Assembly (NCBI RefSeq): GCF_006442315.1
Contig: NZ_VFVY01000006.1
Span: forward strand, 186,001-250,000
DNA from: Mesorhizobium sp. B2-3-4
GTDB lineage: Bacteria; Pseudomonadota; Alphaproteobacteria; Rhizobiales; Rhizobiaceae
Length of the DNA stretch: 64,000 bases
Direction: 5' to 3'
Shown here: one piece after another, positions 1 to 9,346 of the stretch
Position numbering within the stretch: position 1 is the first letter of the stretch
How the letters are laid out: each line of letters starts with the position of its first letter
Translations under genes and position numbers: made by a program
Notes under the pieces: generated by a model
Seen by the model: the letters and a program-made list of their open reading frames with translations, nothing else
What the model was told of the DNA's origin: nothing
Databases searched by the model: none

Positions 1-14
1 GGTCGAGCGTTCGA

Positions 15-419
15 CTATGCGGCGTCGAAGGCGGCGCGCGCGTCGCGCACCGCGTCGTGGTTGTTTTCAGCCCACTGCAACAAATGCTGCAAGGCGCCGA
101 ACATCGAGCGCCCAAGGTCGGTCAGGCTGTATTCGACGCTCGGCGGCTTGGTCGGGAACACTTCGCGATGCACATAGCCGTCGCGCTGCAGATCGTAGAG
201 CGTCTGCGTCAGCATGCGCTGCGAGATGTCAGGCACCAGCCTGCGCAATTCGCCGAAGCGATAGGGCTGCTCGGCCAGGGCCGCCATCAAGAGTGAGCTC
301 CATTTGCCGCTGAGGCCCTGAATGACGTCGCGGACCGGGCAATCGGAAAGATTGCCTCCATCGGTCATGGCTTTGTAGATCTCGAGCTTGGATCTCAGTT
401 TGACGAGCGAGCTGTCCAC
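15..419 (-). CDS. HxlR-family winged-helix regulator (QorR/YtfH-like)
   Basis: A 134-residue one-domain regulator of the HxlR/DUF24 family. The winged-helix core follows the family motif around residues 27-50 (CPVRDVIQGLSGKW) and a second stretch near residues 60-85 (RRLVPDISQRMLTQTL). Cys27 sits at the N-terminal position where redox-sensing members (YodB, QorR) carry their quinone- or diamide-reactive cysteine, so thiol-based sensing is plausible but inferred. The gene is divergent from an NmrA/QOR2-type reductase across 135 bases, the arrangement of E. coli ytfH/ytfG and Corynebacterium qorR/qor2. It probably represses that gene and itself through the palindrome at 496-514. The family call is firm; the effector is unknown. 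Confidence 0.9.
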   Translation of the reverse strand: MDSSLVKLRSKLEIYKAMTDGGNLSDCPVRDVIQGLSGKWSSLLMAALAEQPYRFGELRRLVPDISQRMLTQTLYDLQRDGYVHREVFPTKPPSVEYSLTDLGRSMFGALQHLLQWAENNHDAVRDARAAFDAA

Positions 420-495
420 GGCTGGTTCCCTGCCTGTGCCTACCTCCCGAAAAACTGCCTTCTTTACGGCATTGGGTCAATTCCTATTTTAGTGC

Positions 496-514
496 TGGTC
501 TCTTTCTGAGACCA
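496..514. promoter_or_regulatory. Perfect inverted repeat between hxlR and the reductase gene (candidate HxlR operator)
   Basis: Seven-base arms TGGTCTC / GAGACCA are separated by five bases, 40 bases upstream of the reductase start and about 80 bases upstream of the HxlR start. HxlR proteins bind as dimers to inverted repeats in such divergent intergenic regions. Assignment to this HxlR protein is inferred from position and symmetry only. Confidence 0.5.
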
Positions 515-554
515 CCATCCGAACCGCCTCTCCGGCGCAACGTCAGGACCTCCC

Positions 555-1445
555 ATGACCGACACCCTTCTTGTCACCGGCGCGTCCGGCCAACTCGGCC
601 GCAGCGTCGTCAATCACCTCTTGGACACATTCAACGTACCGGCGGCCCGGATCATCGCCACCACTCGTACGCCGGCCAGCCTCGCCGATCTGGCCGCGCG
701 CGGCGTCACGGTCCGCGAGGCCGATTTCGACAATCGCGCCTCGCTCGCCGAGGCCTTCGCGGGCGCCGATCGGGCCCTGATCATCTCGACCAACGAGCTG
801 GCCATCCAGGGAAAGCGTCGCGAACAGCAGACCGCCGCGGTCGCGGCCGCAAAGCAGGCTGGCGTCGGCCATCTGCTTTACACTTCGCTGCCCAACACCG
901 AGCCGGGTTCAGCTGTGCTTTTTGCTCCCGACCACTACGACACCGAGCAGGCGATCAAGGCCAGCGGCATTGCCTACACGATCTTCCGCAATGGCTGGTA
1001 CGACGAGAACCTGTTCATGGCCATGCCGCAGATCCTCGCATCGGGTCATTGGTATACGTCGGCGGGCGAAGGTGCCATTTCCTATGGCGCGCGTGACGAT
1101 TACGCCGCGGCCATAGCTGCTGGGCTCGCCTCGGGCGCCAGCGAGAGCAAGACTTACACGCTGACAGGCCCCAAGGCCTATACGTCGGCCGAAGTCGCCG
1201 CGCTCGTCACCGAAGTCACCGGCAAGCCGATCCAGGTCGTCCAGCTCTCCGATGAGGCGCTGACCGAGGGCATGAAGGCGGCTGGTCTTCCAGAGCCGAT
1301 CGCCAGGCTTCTGGTGTCCTTCGACGCTGCGACACGCGCCGGCGACCTTGGCATGGTGACGGGCTCGGTCGAGACGCTTTCCGGCCGGAAGTCCGTCCCG
1401 CTGAAGCAGTTCCTGGAAGCCAACAAGGCCGCCCTGGCCGGTTGA
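555..1445 (+). CDS. NmrA-like NAD(P)H:quinone oxidoreductase (QOR2/YtfG type)
   Basis: A 296-residue atypical short-chain dehydrogenase of the NmrA/QOR2 group. A Rossmann glycine motif lies at residues 9-15 (GASGQLG). The central NGWYDEN segment near residue 153 is typical of YtfG-like proteins, which lack the usual catalytic YxxxK in active form and reduce quinones with NAD(P)H. The start follows a purine-rich stretch (AGGACC) shortly upstream. It is divergent from an HxlR regulator, matching E. coli ytfG/ytfH and corynebacterial qor2/qorR, so induction by quinones or other electrophiles is likely. It ends in a strong hairpin shared with the convergent epimerase gene. The exact substrate cannot be read from the sequence. 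Confidence 0.85.
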   Translation: MTDTLLVTGASGQLGRSVVNHLLDTFNVPAARIIATTRTPASLADLAARGVTVREADFDNRASLAEAFAGADRALIISTNELAIQGKRREQQTAAVAAAKQAGVGHLLYTSLPNTEPGSAVLFAPDHYDTEQAIKASGIAYTIFRNGWYDENLFMAMPQILASGHWYTSAGEGAISYGARDDYAAAIAAGLASGASESKTYTLTGPKAYTSAEVAALVTEVTGKPIQVVQLSDEALTEGMKAAGLPEPIARLLVSFDAATRAGDLGMVTGSVETLSGRKSVPLKQFLEANKAALAG

Positions 1446-1450
1446 AACCC

Positions 1451-1480
1451 GCGCGGCGGGACGTTCTCCTCCCGCCGCGC
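1451..1480. terminator. Hairpin between two convergent genes
   Basis: Perfect 11-base arms (GCGCGGCGGGA / TCCCGCCGCGC) with an eight-base loop lie between the stop codons of the reductase and the convergent epimerase. There is no long T run on either side, so it may stop transcription in both directions only partly or act as an mRNA 3-prime end stabiliser. Confidence 0.6.
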
Positions 1481-2520
1481 TATTTCGGCGTCCTGACCAG
1501 TCCGAGCCGGACCAGGCTTTCTCCGGTGGCGGCAAGCGCGTCCTCGCGTGAGCGCGGCGTCCAGCCGAGCATGCGTACCGCCTTGGCATTGGTGGCGTTC
1601 TTGACCTTGCCGAGTTCCGTCACGAGTTGCGCGGCTTCCGCATTGAACAGCCCCACCACCCGCACCAGCCAATCGGGCAACTCCCGCGTCGAGACACGCG
1701 AGGCGGCCGCACCCAGCCGCGTCTTCACGGTTTGCGCGATCGCCCGCACGGTCATGAAATCGCCGGCAACAGCCAAAAACCGCTCGCCCTTGGCGACGGG
1801 ATCGATCATCGCGCGCACATGCAGGTCCGCCACGTCGCGCGCGTCGACGACACCGAAGGACAGGCGTGGCAAGCCGGGCATGGCGCCGTTCATCATGCGC
1901 TGGACGAAGGCGGTGGAGGTCGAATGGTCGGAGCCCAGCACAGGCCCGAAAATGCCGACCGGATTGACGACCGAGAGCTCCAGGCCGCCGCCTTCGGCGG
2001 CAATGAAATCCCAGGCCGCGCGCTCGGCAAGCGTCTTCGACTTCACATAGGCACTGACCCTGGCCGTCGGATCGGTCCAGCTCTCCTCGGTGAACGGCCG
2101 GCCGTCGGGCGGCATCTTGCCATAGCCGATGGCCGCGAAGGATGACGTCAGCACGACGCGTTTGACCCTTGCGTCCCTTGCAGCCCTCAGAACGCGCAAG
2201 GCACCTTCGCGGGCCGGAACGATCAGGTCATCCTCATGTTTCGGCACACCGGGCGGAAACGGCGAAGCGACGTGCAGGACATAGTCGCAGCCGGCGACCG
2301 CTGCCGGCCAGCCGGCATCCGCCATGAGGTCGGCAATGGTAAAGGAGAGCCTGTCGCCCGGCTCGGCACCGCCTGCCTTCAGCATGGCGAGAACGTCGGC
2401 CTCGCGCTTGCTGGACCGCACGGTGGTGCGCACGCGATAGCCTCCATTGAGGAGAGCCACGATGCAGTGGGCGCCGAGGAAGCCGGAGCCGCCGGTAACC
2501 AGCACCAATTCGCCGCCCAT
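1480..2520 (-). CDS. NAD-dependent epimerase/dehydratase, dihydroflavonol-4-reductase type
   Basis: A 346-residue extended short-chain dehydrogenase. The N-terminal Rossmann motif is GGSGFLG, immediately after the start, followed by VLTSS and the catalytic YVKSKTLAE motif (Tyr and Lys in YxxxK). This combination is typical of DFR/anthocyanidin-reductase-like and aldehyde reductase proteins. I chose the ATG at 2520 because GGGAGG lies at the proper distance upstream; the longer frame adds a non-homologous N-terminus. The gene is convergent with the quinone reductase and stands alone. The substrate is unknown; bacterial members reduce a range of carbonyl compounds. Confidence 0.85.
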   Translation of the reverse strand: MGGELVLVTGGSGFLGAHCIVALLNGGYRVRTTVRSSKREADVLAMLKAGGAEPGDRLSFTIADLMADAGWPAAVAGCDYVLHVASPFPPGVPKHEDDLIVPAREGALRVLRAARDARVKRVVLTSSFAAIGYGKMPPDGRPFTEESWTDPTARVSAYVKSKTLAERAAWDFIAAEGGGLELSVVNPVGIFGPVLGSDHSTSTAFVQRMMNGAMPGLPRLSFGVVDARDVADLHVRAMIDPVAKGERFLAVAGDFMTVRAIAQTVKTRLGAAASRVSTRELPDWLVRVVGLFNAEAAQLVTELGKVKNATNAKAVRMLGWTPRSREDALAATGESLVRLGLVRTPK

Positions 2521-2624
2521 ATCAGCCTCCCGATCCATGCGCACCATACATGTACAACGGTTCGGTTGCCACGGCATGCCGAAAGATCAACAGGAGCGCC
2601 GCTCCGTTCGATGCCTGTCGGCGT

Positions 2625-4544
2625 TCAGATGGCGACCTGCGTGCCGATTTCAACGACACGTCCGGTGGGGATCTGGAAATATTCGGTCGCATCCGCCGCC
2701 GTGCGCGCCAGGCCGATGAACAGCCGGTCCTGCCACACCGGCATGCCGGAATTGGGCGAGGCCTTGAGCGAGCGCCGCGACAGGAAGAAGGACGTCGTCA
2801 TGATGTCGAACTTCCAGCCCTGCTTGCGGCAGATCGCCAGCGCGCGCGGAATGTTGGGCTGTTCCATATAGCCGAAGGTCAGCGTCACCCGCATGAACAG
2901 CTCGTTGACCGTCTCCATCTTGACGCGGTCGCTGTCCGGCACCACCGGCTGCGGCGCCGTCACCACCGAGAGGATGACGTTCTGCTCGTGCAGCACCTTG
3001 TAGTGCTTCAGGCTGTGCATCAGCGCGGTCGGCGCGCTCAAGGGATCGCTGGTCAGGAAGACCGCGGTGCCCGACACCAGTTGCGGCTTCTTCTTCAACA
3101 GGTTGGCGGCCAGGAAATCGAGCGGGATTTCGTTGCGCCGCGTCTTGTCGAAGAGATAGCGGCTGCCGCGCACCCAGGTCCACATGCCCAGCACGATGGT
3201 GAACGCCACGACCAGCGAAGCCCAGCCGCCTTCGAACACCTTGACGATGTTGGAGGCGAAGAAGCCGATATCGATGAATGCGAACAACGCGGTCAGGGGG
3301 ATGGCCACCGACAGCTTCCACTTCCAGATACGGGTCATGACGACATAGAGCAGCACAGTCGTCACCAGCATGTTGCCTGTCACCGAGATGCCATAGGCCG
3401 ACGCCAGCTTGCTGGATTCGCCGAAACCGACCACCAGCATCATCACCACCAGCGCCAGCAGGAGATTGACGCGCGGCATGTAGATCTGGCCGGACTGCTT
3501 TTCCGACGTGTGCAGGATTTCGAGCCGTGGCAGCATGTTGAGCTGCACCGCCTGCCGGGTCAGCGAGAAAGCCCCTGAAATGACCGCCTGGCTGGCAATG
3601 ACGGTGGCGGCCGTCGCCAGCACCACCATGGGGATCAGCGCCCAGCCTTCATTCATCTCGAAGAATGGATGACCGACCACGCCGTTCTTGGCGAGCACGA
3701 AGGCGCCCTGCCCGGCATAGTTCAGGAGCAGGCAGGGAAACACGATCGAAAGCCACGCCAGCACGATCGGCTTGCGGCCAAAATGGCCGAGATCGGCGTA
3801 AAGCGCCTCCGCGCCGGTCACGGCCAGGAAAATGGCGCCGATCGTCACGAAGGCGACGTCGGGCGAATGGATCAGGAAGGCGACGATATAGTGCGGGCTG
3901 ATCGCCCACAGGATCTCCGGATCGGCAATGATGTGCTTGAGGCCGGAAAGGCCGATGGCCAGGAACCAGATCGCGGTCACCGGGCCGAACACCAGGCCGA
4001 CGCCGCCGGTCCCGAAACGCTGGACCGCGAAGACGATGGCGAGGATGAGCAGCGTCAACGGCACGACATAGGGCTGGAAGGTCGGGGTGACGACATTCAT
4101 GCCCTCGACCGCCGACAGCACCGAAATGGCCGGAGTGATGACGGCGTCGCCGAAAAACAGCGAGGCGCCGACAATCCCGATGCCGAGCATCAGCGCCGAA
4201 CGCTTCGGAAAGCTGCCCCGCGCCAGCGCCATCAGCGACAGCACGCCGCCCTCGCCGCGATTGTCGGCGCGCAACACGAACATGATGTATTTGATGGTGA
4301 CGATGATCGTCAGAGACCAGATGATCAGCGACAAAACGCCAAGGATGTCGCCACGGTCGGCAACCTGACCACCCGACGAAGCGACCAGCGCCTCCCGGAA
4401 AGCATAGATCGGGCTGGTGCCGATATCGCCGTAGACCACGCCGAGCGCGCCCAGCATCAACACCTTGGTGCTGTGCTGCTCGATTTCAGGATGGCTCGAT
4501 TGGTCGACGGGTTCTGCCTCACTACCAGCATTGGCAAGGGCCAT
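2625..4544 (-). CDS. kup: Kup-family low-affinity potassium transporter, copy 1
   Basis: A 639-residue K+ uptake permease (Kup/HAK/KT family). About twelve membrane segments start with the conserved [18 protein letters not shown] motif, and a soluble C-terminal domain follows. The ATG at 4544 is preferred over the upstream GTG because GGAG lies eight bases before it and it aligns with the start of copy 2. The family couples K+ uptake to H+. The last 542 bases are virtually identical to copy 2, while the membrane part is clearly diverged, which points to gene conversion. The upstream bases (TCCGATAA and GCGCGGTGCTC) are also shared with copy 2, consistent with an old tandem duplication that included the leader. 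Confidence 0.95.
   Translation of the reverse strand: MALANAGSEAEPVDQSSHPEIEQHSTKVLMLGALGVVYGDIGTSPIYAFREALVASSGGQVADRGDILGVLSLIIWSLTIIVTIKYIMFVLRADNRGEGGVLSLMALARGSFPKRSALMLGIGIVGASLFFGDAVITPAISVLSAVEGMNVVTPTFQPYVVPLTLLILAIVFAVQRFGTGGVGLVFGPVTAIWFLAIGLSGLKHIIADPEILWAISPHYIVAFLIHSPDVAFVTIGAIFLAVTGAEALYADLGHFGRKPIVLAWLSIVFPCLLLNYAGQGAFVLAKNGVVGHPFFEMNEGWALIPMVVLATAATVIASQAVISGAFSLTRQAVQLNMLPRLEILHTSEKQSGQIYMPRVNLLLALVVMMLVVGFGESSKLASAYGISVTGNMLVTTVLLYVVMTRIWKWKLSVAIPLTALFAFIDIGFFASNIVKVFEGGWASLVVAFTIVLGMWTWVRGSRYLFDKTRRNEIPLDFLAANLLKKKPQLVSGTAVFLTSDPLSAPTALMHSLKHYKVLHEQNVILSVVTAPQPVVPDSDRVKMETVNELFMRVTLTFGYMEQPNIPRALAICRKQGWKFDIMTTSFFLSRRSLKASPNSGMPVWQDRLFIGLARTAADATEYFQIPTGRVVEIGTQVAI
2629..3170. 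repeat. Direct repeat, copy A: homogenised 3-prime end of kup genes
   Basis: This 542-base tract repeats at 4743-5284 with one difference that I can see (2964 C versus 5078 G, synonymous). It begins one base inside the last sense codon and ends abruptly, with both flanks diverging at once. It encodes the soluble C-terminal domain of Kup. Confidence 0.95.
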
Positions 4545-4738
4545 GTACGACACTCCGATAAACGCGCGGTGCTCTACGCTTGCTGCGCTGCAATATCAAG
4601 TGCCGTGACGTTATGGCACTCATGTTCGCTGCGCGCGGCTCCTCGTCTGCGAGTTCTCGCGGATGCCTGTCCAGGCGACGTTCGCAGGCTCACGTCCGAA
4701 ACCACCGCAAATCCGCGGGGCCGGTGAGCACGTGTCTG

Positions 4739-6652
4739 TTAAATGGCGACCTGCGTGCCGATTTCAACGACACGTCCGGTGGGGATCTGGAAATATTCGG
4801 TCGCATCCGCCGCCGTGCGCGCCAGGCCGATGAACAGCCGGTCCTGCCACACCGGCATGCCGGAATTGGGCGAGGCCTTGAGCGAGCGCCGCGACAGGAA
4901 GAAGGACGTCGTCATGATGTCGAACTTCCAGCCCTGCTTGCGGCAGATCGCCAGCGCGCGCGGAATGTTGGGCTGTTCCATATAGCCGAAGGTCAGCGTC
5001 ACCCGCATGAACAGCTCGTTGACCGTCTCCATCTTGACGCGGTCGCTGTCCGGCACCACCGGCTGCGGCGCCGTCACGACCGAGAGGATGACGTTCTGCT
5101 CGTGCAGCACCTTGTAGTGCTTCAGGCTGTGCATCAGCGCGGTCGGCGCGCTCAAGGGATCGCTGGTCAGGAAGACCGCGGTGCCCGACACCAGTTGCGG
5201 CTTCTTCTTCAACAGGTTGGCGGCCAGGAAATCGAGCGGGATTTCGTTGCGCCGCGTCTTGTCGAAGAGATAGCGGCTGCCGCGTATCCACGTCCACATG
5301 ATCAGCCCCATCAGGCAGGCGACGGTGATCGAGACCCAGCCACCTTCGACGATCTTGACGACATTGGCCAGGAAGAAGCCGCTGTCGATGACGCCGAACA
5401 GCAAGGTCAGCGCCAGAGCGAGCGCCAGCTTCCATTTCCACAATTTGCGCATGACCACGAACAGCAGGATCGTCGTCATCAGCATCTCGCCTGTCACCGA
5501 GATGCCGTAGGCGGAGGCCAGCGAACTCGAACTGCCGAAGCCGACCACCAGCAGCATCACGCCCATCGCGATCAGCAGGTTGACGCGGGGCATGTAGATC
5601 TGGCCGAGCTGCATTTCCGACGTGTGCTGCACTTCGATGCGTGGCAGGAGATTGAGCTGCACCGCCTGGCGGGTCAGCGAAAAAGCCCCTGAAATGACCG
5701 CCTGGCTGGCAATGACGGTCGCTGCCGTCGCCAGCCCCACCATCGGCATCAGCGCCCAGTCAGGCAGCATCTGGAAGAATGGATTGGTCGGTTTTCCGTC
5801 ATTGGCGAGCACGAAGGCGCCCTGCCCGAAATAATTGAGCAGCAGGCAGGGAAAGACCACGGAGAACCACGCCAGCACGATCGGCTTGCGGCCAAAATGG
5901 CCGAGATCGACATAGAGCGCCTCGGCGCCGGTCACCGCCAGGAACACGGCGCCGACCGTGACAAAGGCGGCGGTGGGTGTGCTGACGAGATAGGCGACCG
6001 CGTAATAGGGATTGATGGCCAGCAGGATCGATGGGTCGTCCATGAGGTGCCAGAGCCCGGCAACGCCGATGGCCAGGAACCACAGCGCCGTCACCGGCCC
6101 GAACACGGCCGCCACCTTGCCCGTGCCGAAGCGCTGCACCGAAAACAGCACGGCAAGGATGACCAGCGTGATCGGCACGACATAGGCGTCCAGCGTCGGG
6201 GTCACCACCTTCAGGCCTTCGACCGCCGACAGCACCGAAATGGCCGGCGTTATGATCGAATCGCCGAAAAACAGCGCCGCGCCGCAAAGGCCGATGATCA
6301 GGATCAGCCGGGAGCCCTTGGGATAGGCGCTGCGCGCCAGCGCCATCAGCGACAGCGTGCCGCCCTCGCCCTTGTTGTCGGCACGAAGCACGAAGGCGAC
6401 ATATTTGATGGTCACGATGATCGTCAGCGCCCAGACGATCAGCGACAGCACACCAAGCACGTGAACGCGCGTATCGACGCCCGGCGAAGCGTGCAGCGCC
6501 TCGCGAAAGGCGTAGATCGGGCTCGTGCCTATATCGCCGTAGACGACGCCGAGCGCGCCCAGCATCAGAACCTTGGTGCTGTGCTGCTCAACCCCGGAAT
6601 GGCTTGATTGTTCGGCGGTTTCAGCCTCGCTCCCGCTACCGGCAAGGGCCAT
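4739..6652 (-). CDS. kup: Kup-family low-affinity potassium transporter, copy 2
   Basis: A 637-residue paralogue of the adjacent Kup protein, in the same orientation with a 194-base gap. It shows the same motif set: [15 protein letters not shown] near the N-terminus, the membrane core, and a C-terminal domain that is residue-for-residue identical to copy 1 over about the last 180 residues. The membrane region differs at many positions, so the two copies could differ in affinity, pH range or regulation. Each has its own ribosome site (GGAG before the ATG). Multiple Kup proteins are common in rhizobia. Which one is expressed under which condition is not visible. Confidence 0.95.
   Translation of the reverse strand: MALAGSGSEAETAEQSSHSGVEQHSTKVLMLGALGVVYGDIGTSPIYAFREALHASPGVDTRVHVLGVLSLIVWALTIIVTIKYVAFVLRADNKGEGGTLSLMALARSAYPKGSRLILIIGLCGAALFFGDSIITPAISVLSAVEGLKVVTPTLDAYVVPITLVILAVLFSVQRFGTGKVAAVFGPVTALWFLAIGVAGLWHLMDDPSILLAINPYYAVAYLVSTPTAAFVTVGAVFLAVTGAEALYVDLGHFGRKPIVLAWFSVVFPCLLLNYFGQGAFVLANDGKPTNPFFQMLPDWALMPMVGLATAATVIASQAVISGAFSLTRQAVQLNLLPRIEVQHTSEMQLGQIYMPRVNLLIAMGVMLLVVGFGSSSSLASAYGISVTGEMLMTTILLFVVMRKLWKWKLALALALTLLFGVIDSGFFLANVVKIVEGGWVSITVACLMGLIMWTWIRGSRYLFDKTRRNEIPLDFLAANLLKKKPQLVSGTAVFLTSDPLSAPTALMHSLKHYKVLHEQNVILSVVTAPQPVVPDSDRVKMETVNELFMRVTLTFGYMEQPNIPRALAICRKQGWKFDIMTTSFFLSRRSLKASPNSGMPVWQDRLFIGLARTAADATEYFQIPTGRVVEIGTQVAI
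4743..5284. repeat. Direct repeat, copy B: homogenised 3-prime end of kup genes
   Basis: This is the partner of the tract at 2629-3170, in direct orientation 2114 bases away. Recombination between the copies would delete one gene and leave a single hybrid kup. Confidence 0.95.
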
Positions 6653-6749
6653 CGACCACTCTCCGATAAGCGCGCGGTGCTCGATGCATGCTGCGACACG
6701 ACATCAGATGCATGCGATGGCTGCCATATTGCAAAGCGAAGCTCTACCC

Positions 6750-7490
6750 CTACCAGCCGCAAGCCTTGAGAAACCGGCCCACTGTACCGGCCATGCCATA
6801 CTCCAATGCGTCGGCTGTCAACCCATGTCCGATTGACACTTCGGCCAATGCCGGAATGCGCCTTGCCAGCGCGGGCAGATTGCCCACCGTCAAATCGTGC
6901 CCGGCATTGACCTGGAGGCCCGCGGCAAAAGCCGCGTCGGCCGTTTTCCCCAATCTTTCCAATTCGTTGGCCGCCTTGCCGGAATCGGAATGATAGCTGC
7001 CGTAGGGACCGGTATAAAGTTCGATGCGATCGGCACCCGTATCGCGCGCGGCGGCTATCCCCGCGGGATCGGCGTCGGAAAACAGCGAGACCCTGAAACC
7101 ACCCTTTTTCAGACGCTTGACGACAGGCGTAAGAAACGCCGCCTGCGCCGCGAAGTTCCAGCCGTGGTCGGAGGTTGCCTGTGCCGGATCGTCGGGCACC
7201 AGCGTCACCTGTTCAGGCTGATTCTTCTCTATAAGCGCCAGGAAATCCTCGCTTGGGTAGCCCTCGATGTTGAATTCCGCCTTGGGAAACTCATCGTCGA
7301 TCAGCGCCCTGATCTGGGGCAGGTCGGAATGCCTTGTGTGGCGTTCGTCGGGGCGCGGATGCACCGTCAGCCCATGCGCTCCCGCGGCAAGGGCAAGCCG
7401 GCCGATGCCGATTACATCAGGCCATGGCAGGTCGCGCCGGTTGCGCAGCATGGCGATGGCGTTGAGGTTGACGGAAAGCTTGGCGGGCAT
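6750..7490 (-). CDS. pdxJ: Pyridoxine 5-phosphate synthase PdxJ
   Basis: A 246-residue TIM-barrel enzyme that condenses 1-deoxyxylulose 5-phosphate with 3-amino-2-oxopropyl phosphate to pyridoxine 5-phosphate, the last de novo step of the DXP-dependent vitamin B6 pathway. The N-terminal [13 protein letters not shown] strand and the active-site HPRPDERH motif (residues 44-51) are present, as are [12 protein letters not shown] and the C-terminal phosphate-binding [14 protein letters not shown] chose the ATG at 7490 because homology begins there ([10 protein letters not shown]); the upstream extension is arginine- and proline-rich non-homologous sequence. It is a stand-alone gene behind kup. Confidence 0.95.
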   Translation of the reverse strand: MPAKLSVNLNAIAMLRNRRDLPWPDVIGIGRLALAAGAHGLTVHPRPDERHTRHSDLPQIRALIDDEFPKAEFNIEGYPSEDFLALIEKNQPEQVTLVPDDPAQATSDHGWNFAAQAAFLTPVVKRLKKGGFRVSLFSDADPAGIAAARDTGADRIELYTGPYGSYHSDSGKAANELERLGKTADAAFAAGLQVNAGHDLTVGNLPALARRIPALAEVSIGHGLTADALEYGMAGTVGRFLKACGW

Positions 7491-7648
7491 GGGCGGCGTC
7501 CGGGAAACAGGGCGGTTGAGCGCACCGCATCCATCCGTTTGGCCGCGGCGCGCTTGAGAGACCGGCATCTATAGCGCCTTTGACGGGAACAGATAGGGGT
7601 TTCCGGTGTTCCAGAAGACCCAGTTGTTCAGCGAAAGGAGGCACCGCC

Positions 7649-8053
7649 TTGAATTTCCTCCAGTCCGTGCCGGCGATCCGCCGTATCGACACCAGCCGCG
7701 ACGACCTTTTCGCCATCGATGTGGTCGGCCATGTCTCGGCGGCCGATGCCGAAAACCTGTACGGCCTGCTGGAAGCGGCTTACGCGCTGCACCAGCGAAT
7801 CGACGTGGCCGTGCGCATCGCCGACCATGATGGCGTCGATTGGGCCGATATTTCGGATGAGACCCTGAAACTGGGAGCCGTCCATGCGCTGGAACATGTC
7901 GGCCGTTGCGCGGCGATCGGCGCGCCCGACTGGACCAGCGATGCAAAACACGCCCTGCCCTCGCCGTCGCCGATCGAATTCAGGCATTTCAAGGCCGAGG
8001 ACGAAGCCGAGGCCTGGGAGTGGCTTGGCGTTCGGCCGCCTGGCGGGCGATGA
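7649..8053 (+). CDS. SpoIIAA-like (STAS/SEC14-related) protein
   Basis: A 134-residue protein resembling the SpoIIAA-like family (PF11964), small cytosolic STAS/CRAL-TRIO-like domains of unknown function. Features are the early LFAIDVVGHVSAADAENLY strand-helix, RIDVAVRIADHDGVDW and the closing FKAEDEAEAWEWL. The most likely start is a TTG at 7649, preceded seven bases upstream by a strong AAAGGAGG. The longer frame would place this ribosome site inside the coding sequence. It is divergent from pdxJ. No partner or operon indicates a role. Confidence 0.75.
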   Translation: MNFLQSVPAIRRIDTSRDDLFAIDVVGHVSAADAENLYGLLEAAYALHQRIDVAVRIADHDGVDWADISDETLKLGAVHALEHVGRCAAIGAPDWTSDAKHALPSPSPIEFRHFKAEDEAEAWEWLGVRPPGGR

Positions 8054-8077
8054 CGGGCAGTCATTGGCCACCATGCG

Positions 8078-9205
8078 CTACCGGACGATCGTCAGCCGTT
8101 CCGCGGCCCGGGTGATCGCCGTATAAAGCCAGCGCTGGCGCGTTTCCTTGAAGGCCCAGCTTTCGTCGAACAGCACGATTTCGTTCCACTGGGAACCCTG
8201 GGCCTTGTGTACGGTCAAGGCATAGCCATAGTCGAAATCGTCGAAGCGCTTCTTCTGCTGCCAGGGGATATCTGCGTCCGGATCCTCGAAGGCGGCCTTG
8301 AGCAACTTGATCTTGGCGACGCCGCGGTCCGGATCGTCCTCTTCGGGCGAGACCAGAAGGTTGATGCCGGGTTTGACCGTCTCGCGCGACGAGGTCATCA
8401 CCTTCCACAACGAGCCGTTGAGCAGACCCTTGGCTGGATCGTTGCGCAGGCAGACCAGCTTGTCGCCTGCCTGCGGATAGTCAGCGTTGAAGCCTTTGAG
8501 TTCGCGCAGGCGCTGATTGTAACGCCGCCGCGTGCGATTGGTGCCGACCAGCACCTGATCCGCCCTGAGCACCAGGTCCTGGGTGACCCCCTCCCGGCCG
8601 ATCACCTGCGCCGTGCCGTAATCACCCTGCATGAACTCTCGGCCCTCGCGCACGTCGAGCGCCAGCCGGATGATCGGATTGTCGCGCGCCTGGCGATGGA
8701 TTTCGGTCAGCAGCACATCCGGCTCGTGCTCGGTGAAATAGCCGCCGCCCGAAATCGGTGGCAACTGCGCCGGATCGCCCAGCACCAGGATCGGCGTACC
8801 GAAACTCTGGAGGTCGCGGCCAAGCTGCTCGTCGACCATCGAGCATTCGTCGATGACCACAAGCTTGGCGCGCGCGATCGGGCTTTGCCGGTTGAGCGAG
8901 AATGTCGGCGACATCGACGTCTTGCCCGTCACCTCGTCTTCGACCGATTCCTCACCTTTCGGCCGATAGATCAGCGAATGGATGGTGCGGGCGTTGGTCG
9001 CGCCCTTCGAGCGCAGCACCTGCGCCGCCTTGCCGGTAAAAGCAGCAAACTGCACCTGCCCGTCGACATGTTCGGCGAAATGGCGCGCCAGCGTCGTCTT
9101 ACCGGTGCCGGCATAGCCGAACAGCCGGAAAATCTGCGGCCGGCCCTCCTTGAGCCAGCGCGCCACCGCTTTCAGCGCTTCATCCTGTTGGGGGGAAAAT
9201 TCCAT
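8078..9205 (-). CDS. ATP-dependent RecD-like (SF1B) DNA helicase
   Basis: A 375-residue superfamily 1 helicase close to the RecD/Dda group without RecBCD context. Walker A is at residues 30-37 (GYAGTGKT), Walker B-like VVIDECSM in the middle, GDPAQLPPI as motif III, and YALTVHKAQGSQW near the C-terminus as the UvrD_C_2/motif V-VI region. Short members like this are common in alphaproteobacteria and are thought to act in DNA repair or processing. The ATG at 9205 begins the conserved N-terminal FSPQQDEAL motif. It is convergent with the preceding plus-strand gene. Substrate preference is not readable. Confidence 0.88.
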   Translation of the reverse strand: MEFSPQQDEALKAVARWLKEGRPQIFRLFGYAGTGKTTLARHFAEHVDGQVQFAAFTGKAAQVLRSKGATNARTIHSLIYRPKGEESVEDEVTGKTSMSPTFSLNRQSPIARAKLVVIDECSMVDEQLGRDLQSFGTPILVLGDPAQLPPISGGGYFTEHEPDVLLTEIHRQARDNPIIRLALDVREGREFMQGDYGTAQVIGREGVTQDLVLRADQVLVGTNRTRRRYNQRLRELKGFNADYPQAGDKLVCLRNDPAKGLLNGSLWKVMTSSRETVKPGINLLVSPEEDDPDRGVAKIKLLKAAFEDPDADIPWQQKKRFDDFDYGYALTVHKAQGSQWNEIVLFDESWAFKETRQRWLYTAITRAAERLTIVR

Positions 9206-9346
9206 CAGTGCGAGAGACCGGATTCGCAAGGGAAAGACAAGACGGCCGCCACCATGCCGACCGCCTGTGATGGCGCACCGAGCCCCATCGGCGGTTCACG
9301 CTATCAGTCCCGATACAGAACGTAAAGTGAACAAAACCAGCCGCGG

